From Elusimicrobiota bacterium (lineage in GTDB: Bacteria > Elusimicrobiota > Endomicrobiia > CG1-02-37-114 > JAHJSO01), in the NCBI GenBank assembly GCA_018830385.1, contig JAHJSO010000031.1, positions 1 to 14,704 on the forward strand: a DNA stretch of 14,704 nt, in the 5' to 3' direction. Each line of letters starts with the position of its first letter. Within the stretch, counting starts at the first letter, position 1. Positions 1-6,878 of this stretch are shown in pieces. A program made the translations under genes and the position numbers. Under the pieces are notes generated by a model, which did no database searches, was not told where the DNA came from, and worked only from the letters and a program-made list of their open reading frames with translations.

Positions 1-960
1 GTATGCTACTGCATTATCCCAACTAACATTTATCACAGGTCTGTTTCCTCTGCCCCAGCCACTATCCGACGGTTTTGTCCTGCCTGTCGCTTCACAGAAC
101 TTATCATACTGCTCAAAGGTCACCTGATGTTTGTCTATGTAATAAGCATCCAGATAGACCTTGTGTGGTGGCTTTTCATCACCGCCACCTTCGTCCGAAC
201 CCATTAGAAACTCGCCTGCGGGTATATAAACCATTCCCTTATACTTCTTCTTCTTCTTCTTTGCTTCGGCTAAAAGTGTCTCAACTTCACCTGTTGCCCC
301 CAAGTTTATTGCCTTCTCAAATTCTTCTATTGCTTGAGTATATTTCTCTTGGCTCATTAACTTTTTACCATCTGATATATGTCCAGCAATCTTTCGTTTT
401 TGTTCCTCTTCTCGTCGGCTGGTTTCTTCATCTGCTTTTCTTTTTGCCTCTTCTTCTTTCTTTTTTTGCACAAATTTTATCTCATTCTCGGCTTTACTAT
501 CACCCGGCTTGTATCTCAGTGCTGTCTGATATGCAACTATCGCATTGTCCCAGTCGCCTTTGACGGAATGTTCCTGTCCCTGACTGAAATAATTTTCATA
601 CTGGTTTCTCATTTCAACTAAAAAAATAAAACTATCTCCTTTTAAGTCCTTATAATCTTTTGCTACCTGCCATATAATATGCTTTTCCCCGGAGCCTTCA
701 ACTCCATCTCCGAAATCTCCACTGGCAGTATTTACTTCCTTATCAAATGTTTTGCCGCCATCTTCGGATAATTTTAATGTAACAAAAAATACATCATTAT
801 CCGGGTTAATCAGTTCATAATATATATGGACAAGCCCTTTCATATCCTGCTTAAAATGAACATTTTGTATTTTAGGCTGAGCATACGAGACTGTAGCGGT
901 TTGATTTATCAAACATAGAATAAGCCCAATAAATTGAGCAACTATAAGAATTCGCTTCAT
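1..960 (-). CDS. Secreted TPR-like protein with formylglycine-generating-enzyme (FGE-sulfatase) domain, 3' end cut by window
   Basis: The frame is open from ATG at 960 to the window edge, giving 320 residues without a stop. Residues 1-27 form a signal peptide ending SYAQ. Residues 29-118 form a beta-rich domain (LSEDGGKTF, GDFGDG, IIWQV) of the type that precedes FGE domains in secreted bacterial proteins. Residues 120-238 are helical and charged with two TPR-like repeats (GDWDNAIVAYQTAL, EKYTQAIEEFEKAI) and a run of six lysines encoded by an AAG triplet repeat. From residue 241 the FGE/SUMF1 fold starts: MVYIPAGEFLMGSDEGGGDE, then VYLDAYYIDKHQVT and WGRGNRPVINVSWDNAVAY; roughly the first third of the domain is present. 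Catalytic cysteines would lie beyond the edge, so enzyme activity cannot be judged; many family members are non-catalytic binding modules. The start overlaps the preceding kinase tail as ATGA, and AAAGGA about 10 bases upstream is a weak ribosome site. Last visible gene of the LPP20-FHA operon. Confidence 0.88.
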   Translation of the reverse strand, partial: MKRILIVAQFIGLILCLINQTATVSYAQPKIQNVHFKQDMKGLVHIYYELINPDNDVFFVTLKLSEDGGKTFDKEVNTASGDFGDGVEGSGEKHIIWQVAKDYKDLKGDSFIFLVEMRNQYENYFSQGQEHSVKGDWDNAIVAYQTALRYKPGDSKAENEIKFVQKKKEEEAKRKADEETSRREEEQKRKIAGHISDGKKLMSQEKYTQAIEEFEKAINLGATGEVETLLAEAKKKKKKYKGMVYIPAGEFLMGSDEGGGDEKPPHKVYLDAYYIDKHQVTFEQYDKFCEATGRTKPSDSGWGRGNRPVINVSWDNAVAY

Positions 961-1066
961 CTCTTAATATTCCTTTTATATTTCTCCTGTGATTCTTTTA
1001 GTTTTTGCTGAACTTTTTTGGTTTTTTTGTAGCGTTCCATTTCATATGGGACATTCACCACGGCAA
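957..1066 (-). pseudogene. 3' remnant of the interrupted Ser/Thr kinase reading frame
   Basis: Directly after the ATPase stop codon and in the same phase, codons run open from 1066 to a TGA at 957-959. They encode a short basic tail (AVVNVPYEMERYKK..., ending NIKR). The TGA overlaps the FGE gene start as ATGA, the usual sign of translational coupling between operon neighbours. Joined to the kinase relic at 2093-2245 through the shared TTGCC, the text becomes SDMYSLAVV, which matches the conserved Hanks-kinase helix-F motif (D-I-Y-S-L-G-V-V). This stretch is therefore read as the end of the kinase gene rather than a free-standing gene. It is only about 35 residues after that motif, shorter than a normal kinase C-lobe, so part of the C-lobe had also been lost. 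A free-standing 33-residue gene from GTG at 1058, or 27 residues from ATG at 1040, is possible but has no ribosome site. Confidence 0.5.
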
Positions 1067-1067
1067 T

Positions 1068-2035
1068 TTACCACCAGAGCCACCAGGGGATAAAGTAAAT
1101 GGCCTTTCTGCCTATAACTTCCTCTTTAACATCACCCCGGTATACCAGAATACCGAATGGCGCCTCTTTCCCGCCAGGTGCGGACTCAAAAAAGGCATAA
1201 TAATTTTTCTTTTTTCCCCTGGGAAAACTTTTACTGAAGCACATCTCTACAGGCACATACATCCTTTTCCTATTTTCAAAAATAAGGTCAATTTCATGAC
1301 CTTCGTAGTCACGCCAGAAATACATATTTTTCGGAGAAGAACGATTTTCATTTTCTGATTCAAACGATTTTATTAAAATATTTTCAAACAGAAATCCTTC
1401 TGTTGTACCTTTGATATGTTCCTTCTCGGTCCGTTTTGATAGAAAATTTGCCACACCAACATCAAAAAAGTACATCTTACTACTTTTAACAAACCGTTTT
1501 CTTGCACGGGCAAATAATGGTGAAAGTGGATTTAGAATAAAAGTATCTTTTAATATTGAGATATACTTTTTTACAGTGTTGTAGGCAATGCCAAGGTCTG
1601 ATGAAAGCGAGTTTAAATTAGATATAGAACCAACCTCAAAAGAAATGGTTTTTAACAAATTGGAATAGTCATCAAAATTTCCCACCTCGCCTAAAGCGCG
1701 GATGTCCCGTTCAAGGTATGTGCTTATCATACTGGAAACCCTAAGGTATTTTTCATCAGGTAATTTGGCGGTATAAACCCCTGGTAAACTGCCTTCTATA
1801 AGTATTCTTTCAAGAAGTTTATCTAAAAGGTCTCTATGCCTGTAAAGAAGCGATTGCCGGGAAATGAAAAAATCCTTTCTTTTGAGACAATACCCTGTTC
1901 GGCTACCGTCTCCTTAAGTTTCATAAGAAGCGTTGTCTTGCCAACCTGTCTCGCTCCCAGTATAGCGGTTATCATGCCCGTCTTCAGTCGGTTTAGGCAG
2001 GTTGTTTCAATTTCTCTTGAAATATACTGTTTCAT
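1068..2035 (-). pseudogene. AAA ATPase (AAA_14) with C-terminal DUF4143, broken by internal deletion and frameshift
   Basis: The 5' part (ATG at 2035 to TAG at 1823) encodes MKQYISREIE..., a Walker A P-loop GARQVGKTTL at residues 27-36, and stops after about 70 residues. A second frame opens near 1890 (RDLLDKLLERILIEGSLPGVYT) and continues into the 3' part ending at 1068. That part holds a winged-helix-like segment (LGIAYNTVKKYISILKDTFIL) and the DUF4143 nuclease-like core (GFLFENILIKSF, MYFWRDYEGHEIDLIFE), ending IPWWLWW. Intact members are single proteins of about 400 residues; here roughly 100-150 residues between Walker A and the LPGVYT motif, including Walker B and the sensor region, are missing, and the two parts are in different frames. 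The family is common, often in many diverged copies, and its biological role is not settled (toxin-antitoxin and defence links have been suggested). It has its own promoter, and AGGGG precedes the start at good spacing. The C-terminal part has a nominal ATG at 1730, but that lies inside the domain and is not a true start. Confidence 0.85.
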
Positions 2036-2061
2036 TTCAACCCCTACTTTTCATCAAGGTT

Positions 2062-2090
2062 ATGATAAATATTAGCATAATATTTGTTAA
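2062..2090 (-). promoter_or_regulatory. Sigma-70-like promoter of the inserted ATPase gene
   Basis: On the minus strand a -35 box TTAACA (2090-2085) is separated by 17 bases from a -10 box TATCAT (2067-2062); each box matches five of six consensus bases. Predicted start of transcription is near 2055, leaving a leader of about 20 bases with AGGGG before the ATG at 2035. It sits inside the insert, so the ATPase gene carried its own promoter. It could also drive the FGE gene downstream. Confidence 0.6.
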
Positions 2091-2092
2091 AA

Positions 2093-2245
2093 GGCAAGAG
2101 AATACATGTCTGACCGTGCATCTGATAAACCAAGATGCTGCTCTGGCGACATATAAGCAAGTGTGCCGGAAGTATCTTTGCCACTAAGTCGTGATATTAC
2201 TTCGTCGCTACACAGGGACAGGTGTAATGATACTAAAAATATTTT
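2093..2245 (-). pseudogene. Relic of a Hanks-type Ser/Thr protein kinase (activation segment only)
   Basis: The stretch between the FHA gene and the ATPase looks intergenic but encodes the hallmark kinase activation segment: SRLSGKDTSGTLAYMSPEQ followed by HLGLSDARSDMYSL. The SGT-x-x-YMSPEQ block with SD(I/M)YSL at the correct distance is diagnostic of bacterial Hanks-type kinases (subdomains VIII-IX). The frame continues upstream as KIFLVSLHLSLCSDEV, where the DFG motif would be expected but is not seen. The ATP-binding N-lobe and the HRD catalytic loop are absent, so this cannot be an active kinase. In the insert the frame ends at TAA 2089-2087; across the insert it continues in phase as the tail at 957-1066. 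An adjacent kinase fits the FHA domain of the upstream gene, because FHA domains bind phosphothreonine. High confidence in the homology, moderate in the reconstruction. Confidence 0.75.
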
Positions 2246-4290
2246 CAAACTATTCTGTATCTTATTCCTTTGTAATCAACATTTGAACCATCACATAATA
2301 TCTGTGAAGTATCGGGTGTCCGAAGCACTATTACACCGTCTTTTACGGATATCTGGCAATCACCCGATTTTTCATAAACAATTCCTATTGATTTGAAGGC
2401 GATAGGTATTGCCGGTTCATTGCCGGCAAGCACAATTATATTCCTGTCATCCGCTTCTATGAAAAGGCCGCTGATTTTTTGATGTTCATCAATATCCCTC
2501 GGGTCAATTTTCATTTCAGAAGGAATTGTCCCCGGCACCAATGTTGATTGGACAATTTCCCTGCCCCGACATATATGAACAGTCATTCTGTATGAATGCG
2601 ATATGTCAAGGATATCCCCGTCTTCCATCTGTGAACGGGTTATCTTTTCACCGCGATGGTATGTTCCGCCAGCGGAGTTTAAATCCTCCGCTATTACTTT
2701 ATTTTCAACAATACATAATTTAAGATGATTGTCGCGGCTAACCTTTAGATTATTTATGTCTATATCAGGTGTTCCTCTGGCTTTTCTTGCAAGTGTTATC
2801 GTATCCTTTTTGAAAACAACTATTTCTTTACCAATTTTTTCCGGCTTCAGACACAATTTTTCCGACTTTCTTGATTTTTCAATATTACTTAAAATATTTT
2901 CCGCTGATTCCCGAAGGTCCTTATTGGTTTTTACTACTTCTTTTAGCAATTCCTCGGCTTCTGAAATTTCACCTTTTGAAATATGTTCTTCAGCCCTGTT
3001 AACATTCTCTTTGCTTGCCTTAAATCTATTTTCAACCTCTTCCCTGATATTATCAAAATTGTCCGGTGAGGGCAATGCCAATCTTTGAGTAGCCATTTCC
3101 GGCATTGATACAAGTGATTTATACTCAACCCAGGAATCATCCTTATATAAAGAATCCATCTCTTCCTGTGCTTTTGATAATTCACCATTGTCTATAAACA
3201 TTCTTATCTGTTCCTGTTTCTGTCTTATCTTTTTGCATATATTATGTCCTTCTATAAACTTCTGATATTTTGCTATCATTTCGGTAATTTCAGGCAATTC
3301 AAGATACTGCGGCAGGTTTTTTAAGTCATCATATTCTTCATCTGTTAAACACACATTTTGTCTTAATTTAGTTCCCAAATTTATATACCTTACATACGAT
3401 TCTTCAGCCCGACGGGGATTGTCTTTCGTTACAACCATTAACCTGTGCTTGAATGCAATAAAGTCAGTATTTGCCGGGAAAAAATCTAATTGTTGAGAGA
3501 CCAAAGAATTAGCGCCCGTATATGAGCCCTTCTGAATGTATTCCTCAAGTTTTTGCATCGCTTCGGGCACCAATTTTTCCAACTTCCTGCGTTTCAACAC
3601 CAAAACTGATGAAGTTATAATAAAAAACAAAAATGCGCTTCCGAATATACCGCTACTAATATAAGTTCCATAAAGAATCGCTTGCTGTATATTTCTATAT
3701 TTTTTGAAATATACCGGGTGCGTAAAGGATACATCGCTTGAAAATTCCGCTTTTCCAGATGAACGGTTAATCACAGTAACGATAATTTGACAGTTTTCTA
3801 TGCTTCCTGGCAACCACTTCCATTCCGCCATAATATCATAGTCAACCCTTATTCTATCGCCTTGTATCTGGAATCGTATATATGCCTCAGGATCTATAAA
3901 ACCTGCACTTATTAAACTTTTCTTTCTCGCTATATCTTCGTTTTTCCGTTTTTTTATTTCGTTTAATTGTTCTTCTGGTGCAATAACCATCCAACCATTA
4001 TATTGTCCTAATGCAAGATTTATATCTTTTTTCAATTTTTCTATTTCTTCGTCTATTGGTCCTACGATATTTTTCAAACTTACAATGTAACCTCTTAACT
4101 TTTTTCCCTGCGATTGTTTAACAATATCTTTACCAACCATAGCAATTGCATATTCCGCAGGGGTTATATTATACTTTTCATAGCCGGCGGGAATTATTCG
4201 TTCCGGGAACAATTGCCTGTAAAAATAAATCAAAGGAAATATTAAAGAAAGACCCATTAAAACAAATAAAATTTTACGCAATTTTTGCAT
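2245..4290 (-). CDS. Two-TM envelope protein with periplasmic CsgG/FlgO-like region and cytoplasmic C-terminal FHA domain
   Basis: 681 residues. A signal anchor spans about 7-24 and a second helix about 206-233 (followed by KRRK), so residues 25-205 should be periplasmic and 234-681 cytoplasmic. The periplasmic part has a weak resemblance to CsgG/FlgO/LpoB-type domains (YAIAMVGKDIVKQ near 47-59, RVDYDIMAEWKW near 148-159, then IIVTVINRSSGKAEFSSD). Residues 236-475 are helical and TPR-like. Residues 494-575 form an FHA domain: VSRDNHLKL (S518, R519, H522) and DLNSAGGTY (536-544). The usual GR pair reads AR (501-502) and the Asn of the NG pair is Gly541, so phosphopeptide binding may be altered. 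A further beta-rich segment (605-681) ends the protein. AGAGGA seven bases before the ATG supports the start. It lies 22 bases after the upstream gene and directly before the kinase relic, which fits a signal-relay role (inference). Confidence 0.87.
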   Translation of the reverse strand: MQKLRKILFVLMGLSLIFPLIYFYRQLFPERIIPAGYEKYNITPAEYAIAMVGKDIVKQSQGKKLRGYIVSLKNIVGPIDEEIEKLKKDINLALGQYNGWMVIAPEEQLNEIKKRKNEDIARKKSLISAGFIDPEAYIRFQIQGDRIRVDYDIMAEWKWLPGSIENCQIIVTVINRSSGKAEFSSDVSFTHPVYFKKYRNIQQAILYGTYISSGIFGSAFLFFIITSSVLVLKRRKLEKLVPEAMQKLEEYIQKGSYTGANSLVSQQLDFFPANTDFIAFKHRLMVVTKDNPRRAEESYVRYINLGTKLRQNVCLTDEEYDDLKNLPQYLELPEITEMIAKYQKFIEGHNICKKIRQKQEQIRMFIDNGELSKAQEEMDSLYKDDSWVEYKSLVSMPEMATQRLALPSPDNFDNIREEVENRFKASKENVNRAEEHISKGEISEAEELLKEVVKTNKDLRESAENILSNIEKSRKSEKLCLKPEKIGKEIVVFKKDTITLARKARGTPDIDINNLKVSRDNHLKLCIVENKVIAEDLNSAGGTYHRGEKITRSQMEDGDILDISHSYRMTVHICRGREIVQSTLVPGTIPSEMKIDPRDIDEHQKISGLFIEADDRNIIVLAGNEPAIPIAFKSIGIVYEKSGDCQISVKDGVIVLRTPDTSQILCDGSNVDYKGIRYRIV

Positions 4291-4312
4291 TCAGTTATCC
4301 TCTCATTATTTA

Positions 4313-5899
4313 TTATTTTAACCCTTTTATTTCTTTTTTGATTTTTGAAATCAAACTGGACTTTATTTTCCCAAGCGCATCCCATCCTGCATTAGAGGCG
4401 CTCGTTCCAAAACCTTTCGCTGATGGGCCATCGTCAATTGATGCAACAACATCCCCTTCGGGTAAAGAATAAATTTCCGCCTTGCTTGTAATATATGAAT
4501 AAAACATTTCATAATCGCCGACTTTACCGCCATCTGCTTTAATAATTACAGCAATCAGATAATCGGCGTTCTTTTCACCCATATTCCTGATATCCTCATC
4601 TTTCACTTTATCTGTTTTCATATTATAATCTATAACATCATATTCTAAACTTCGCAGGATTGCTTTAAGCGAATTTTCAATCATCTCGGATTTATTTCGT
4701 TTTTGTGTATTAAAAAAATTAACCGCACATAAAAAGGTTTTTTTCCTGGAAATAGTAATAACGCAAAAAGGATTTTGTATCTGTTTTTCATCAACTTTTA
4801 ATGCTTCCGGATCCAACTCAACCTGAACTGATGTTTCCTTATATGAAGAATCTATTCTCTCTATGGGTATCTGCACTTCACCTAACCGATTGGTAAGCAA
4901 AGTCCTGTTTGCGATTTCACTGTTTCCTTTGCCTTCAATAAAGGAAGCGTTTACTTTTATATTAGCGATAGGTACTTTCTCATTTTGCTCTTCATATATA
5001 ACCTTTACTACGGGATATTTCCTCAGTTTGCCATCGGTTCCATATACAACCTTTTCATCAACCGGTTCTAGCTTAATATTGCGGAACATTTTTATGATAT
5101 TTGTATCAAAAAAAGCATACAAATCATCCGGTTTGCCGTCGTTGTCAATATCTTCTTGAGCAGGAAGTTCATAAAAACATTTTTTAAGATTCTCTTTGCC
5201 AGTCAAAAAATTCTCTAATGCTGTAAGATATAATTTTTCCTTTTGTGCTTTTAATCCTTCAATAGCATATTTTGTTATCTGTACTATATTCTTTTTGATT
5301 TCCTCCTGCACATCACGTTCATAATCACTTTTTGACACATAACATATCATAGTAACCATATTCTTTTCGGGATAATCCTTATATGGTTTACTTATAACTT
5401 TTTTAAGTATTTCCCTCGTATAAGATTTAGTAATTCTTTCAAATTTTTCTTCAGCACCTCTGCTTGATGCATATTTCAATTCATCTTTTACCGTTGTTTG
5501 TACCTTTATTCTTATTGAACTTGATAGGTCATCTATCGCTCTATTCTTGGCTTCGGCTTCAGCATTGTCGGAATCCTTTTCACTAACTGCACGACCTTCG
5601 CCGACATATAAATCAACATTCTGTCTGTCTTTATATGATTTAATTTCTTTTTCTATCTGCTCTCTTTCCTTTTTTTGTTCTTTCGCTCTTTCTTTTAACG
5701 CTTTCTTTCGCTCTTTCTCCTCCTGTTTCTTTTTGTTTTTTTCTATCTGCTCTCTTGCCCTTTTTTCAATCTTTTTCTGGTCATATTTACCACTATAAAT
5801 CAAAGGAAAGGTATCACCAAAAGGCCATAAATCAATTGCGTCTACACGCGAATACATAGAACAAACAATAATTACAAAAATAGCGATTTTCTTAAACAT
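4313..5899 (-). CDS. Periplasmic LPP20-like protein with N-terminal coiled coil and C-terminal CsgG/FlgO-like domain
   Basis: 528 residues. Residues 1-21 form a signal peptide (cleavage after VDA), with no lipobox cysteine in a convincing place. Residues 40-92 are a highly charged Lys/Glu coiled coil. Residues 96-200 resemble the LPP20/FlgP-type domain (LYVGEGRAVSEKDSDNAEAE, AIDDLSSSIRIKVQTTVKDE). Residues 248-260 (EDIDNDGKPDDLY) look like a calcium-binding loop. Residues 296-362 resemble an Ig-like or carboxypeptidase-regulatory beta domain (PIANIKVNASF, TNRLGEVQIPIERI). The last 145 residues (NADYLIAVIIKADGG, then ITSKAEIYSLPEGDVVASI) follow the pattern of CsgG/FlgO-like outer-membrane assembly proteins. 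GGAGG nine bases before the ATG supports the start, which overlaps the end of the preceding gene by 28 bases. Structural or scaffold role in the envelope is inferred; domain limits are approximate. Confidence 0.85.
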   Translation of the reverse strand: MFKKIAIFVIIVCSMYSRVDAIDLWPFGDTFPLIYSGKYDQKKIEKRAREQIEKNKKKQEEKERKKALKERAKEQKKEREQIEKEIKSYKDRQNVDLYVGEGRAVSEKDSDNAEAEAKNRAIDDLSSSIRIKVQTTVKDELKYASSRGAEEKFERITKSYTREILKKVISKPYKDYPEKNMVTMICYVSKSDYERDVQEEIKKNIVQITKYAIEGLKAQKEKLYLTALENFLTGKENLKKCFYELPAQEDIDNDGKPDDLYAFFDTNIIKMFRNIKLEPVDEKVVYGTDGKLRKYPVVKVIYEEQNEKVPIANIKVNASFIEGKGNSEIANRTLLTNRLGEVQIPIERIDSSYKETSVQVELDPEALKVDEKQIQNPFCVITISRKKTFLCAVNFFNTQKRNKSEMIENSLKAILRSLEYDVIDYNMKTDKVKDEDIRNMGEKNADYLIAVIIKADGGKVGDYEMFYSYITSKAEIYSLPEGDVVASIDDGPSAKGFGTSASNAGWDALGKIKSSLISKIKKEIKGLK

Positions 5900-6204
5900 T
5901 TTTTTCTCGCCTCCTTAATAAAAGAATCATAAGCGCTGGCTTCTTTTCTCTCTTTTGTCATAATATCTAATACAGATTGCTTTACTTCAACTTTCATCAC
6001 TTTTGCCAGTTCATATAACGCATTATCTTTAGCATATTTTTCTGCGTCGTGTTGGTACATCGTCGGAGCAGAATAACCCACCACATAAATATAGTCATCT
6101 TTTTGATATGAAAGCGGTCCTTCAACCCATTTCGGGATTGGGGCGCAGGAACAGAAAAAAAAGATGCTTATTAAAAATAAAAATAGAGGCACTGTTTTTG
6201 GCAT
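5872..6204 (-). CDS. Short LPP20-like lipoprotein
   Basis: 110 residues. A hydrophobic signal segment (VPLFLFLISIFFF) ends in the lipobox-like FCSC with the acylation cysteine at residue 20, then PIPKWVEGP. The PKWV...YIYVVGYSAPTMYQHDAEKY pattern and the following helix (NALYELAKVMKVEVKQSVLD) match the start of the LPP20 family and align by eye with its two operon neighbours. The second half of the LPP20 fold is missing: the protein ends SFIKEARKKCLRKSLFL, with its last nine codons overlapping the next gene. It is either a minimal family member or a 3'-truncated one whose end was replaced by the start of the next gene. AGGAG nine bases before the ATG supports the start. Probably anchored in the outer membrane (inference). 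It follows the stem-loop at 6222-6268, so its expression may be lower than that of the first gene. Confidence 0.8.
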   Translation of the reverse strand: MPKTVPLFLFLISIFFFCSCAPIPKWVEGPLSYQKDDYIYVVGYSAPTMYQHDAEKYAKDNALYELAKVMKVEVKQSVLDIMTKERKEASAYDSFIKEARKKCLRKSLFL

Positions 6205-6221
6205 AAAAACACTCTCCTATT

Positions 6222-6268
6222 CAAAAATTAAGCATAGGGAATCTGTTCTTTTTAGACCCCCTATGCTT
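6222..6268 (-). terminator. Intercistronic stem-loop with T-tract (terminator or attenuator)
   Basis: A perfect 10-base inverted repeat, AAGCATAGGG at 6268-6259 and CCCTATGCTT at 6239-6230 read on the minus strand (written on the + strand as aagcataggg ... ccctatgctt), encloses a 19-base loop and is followed by AATTTTTG. It starts 17 bases after the first LPP20 gene stop and ends before the ribosome site of the next gene. The form fits a weak rho-independent terminator that would make the first lipoprotein more abundant than the rest of the operon, or an mRNA 3'-end stabiliser. Confidence 0.65.
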
Positions 6269-6284
6269 TGATAGTGCTACTTTT

Positions 6285-6878
6285 TTACTTTGAAATTCCT
6301 AATAACTCTTTTTCGTTTGCTCTTTGTTTGTCCACTTCCTTATCCAAATCCTGTAACGCATCGTTCATCCTTTCTACTACAACTGCACGATGCTTCTCGC
6401 TTATTGCCCTTCTTAATGTCTGTTTGTAATTGCCATAGAAATCATTTCCAAGGTCAACTACATAGAGCATGTAAAGATCGCCTGTTTTGGAATCTTCCCA
6501 TGAATCCATCTGTTTACTGCCAACCAATGTCTGGTCGGTTACCTGTTTGGTAACAATGGACAAAAACTCATCCGAGCCGGCGGTATCCTGAATATTAAAC
6601 CAGTCCTTATGCTCTTCAATAAAGTCCTTTGCCAATCTTTTTACATTTGTGGATAATGTAGTGGCAATTTCAGCACGCGCACGCATCCTGGCGCCTTCAA
6701 TCTGTGCCGCTTTATTCGGTGAAGGACCATAAACACCCATTCCATAGACCTTTGTGGACGGGTCACCCGGGAATGCACCGGAGCCTTTTGTTATCCAATC
6801 CGGTTTCTTGGGCACACTTGCGCATCCAATAAGTGTAACTGCAAAAACAAAAACCAACAACCACTTTAAACTTTTCAT
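6285..6878 (-). CDS. LPP20-family outer-membrane lipoprotein
   Basis: 197 residues, the usual length for the family. The signal peptide MKSLKWLLVFVFAVTLIGC has a canonical lipobox LIGC with Cys19 as the lipidation site; residues +2/+3 are Ala-Ser, which does not signal inner-membrane retention. The LPP20 hallmark follows: KPDWITKGSGAFPGDPSTKV, YGMGVYGPSPN, and a helix with regularly spaced alanines (ARMRARAEIATTLSTNVKRL), then VGSKQMDSWEDSKTGDLYML. The C-terminus (about 150-197) is a charged helix. A strong ribosome site AAGGAGG lies seven bases before the ATG. It is the first gene behind the promoter at 7055-7083 and is separated from the rest of the operon by a stem-loop. Members of this family act in outer-membrane structures such as flagellar sheath or motor parts in some bacteria, but no flagellar gene is visible here, so the exact role is open. 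Confidence 0.9.
   Translation of the reverse strand: MKSLKWLLVFVFAVTLIGCASVPKKPDWITKGSGAFPGDPSTKVYGMGVYGPSPNKAAQIEGARMRARAEIATTLSTNVKRLAKDFIEEHKDWFNIQDTAGSDEFLSIVTKQVTDQTLVGSKQMDSWEDSKTGDLYMLYVVDLGNDFYGNYKQTLRRAISEKHRAVVVERMNDALQDLDKEVDKQRANEKELLGISK

Larger units (their letters stand above)
1062..2097 (-). mobile_element. Inserted AAA ATPase/DUF4143 unit flanked by TTGCC (candidate target-site duplication)
   Basis: The insert runs from 1067 to 2092 (1026 bases). It is bounded on the minus strand by TTGCC at 2097-2093 and again at 1066-1062. To the right of it lies kinase coding sequence; to the left lies the in-phase tail of the same frame. It begins two bases before a promoter -35 box and ends one base after the ATPase stop codon, so it consists of a single gene with its promoter. 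No transposase is present, and the two ends share only a few T residues, so convincing terminal inverted repeats were not found. Five-base identity alone could be chance; the argument rests on identity plus restored frame plus restored kinase motif. Confidence 0.45.

Noticed and set aside
75..621. Two + strand open frames at the left end
   Set aside because: Antisense to the FGE-domain gene, whose protein is clearly recognisable; their Leu/Ser/Phe-rich text reflects the reverse of Lys/Glu codons.
1067..2092. Terminal inverted repeats at the edges of the ATPase insert
   Set aside because: Ends read TTTTAACA and (reverse complement) TTTACCAC; the likeness is only a few bases and needs a gap, so it is not convincing.
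5872..5930. Idea that the 110-residue and 528-residue genes are one gene split by a frameshift
   Set aside because: The 528-residue protein has its own ribosome site (GGAGG) and signal peptide at the overlap, so they are separate genes, although the shorter one may be truncated.
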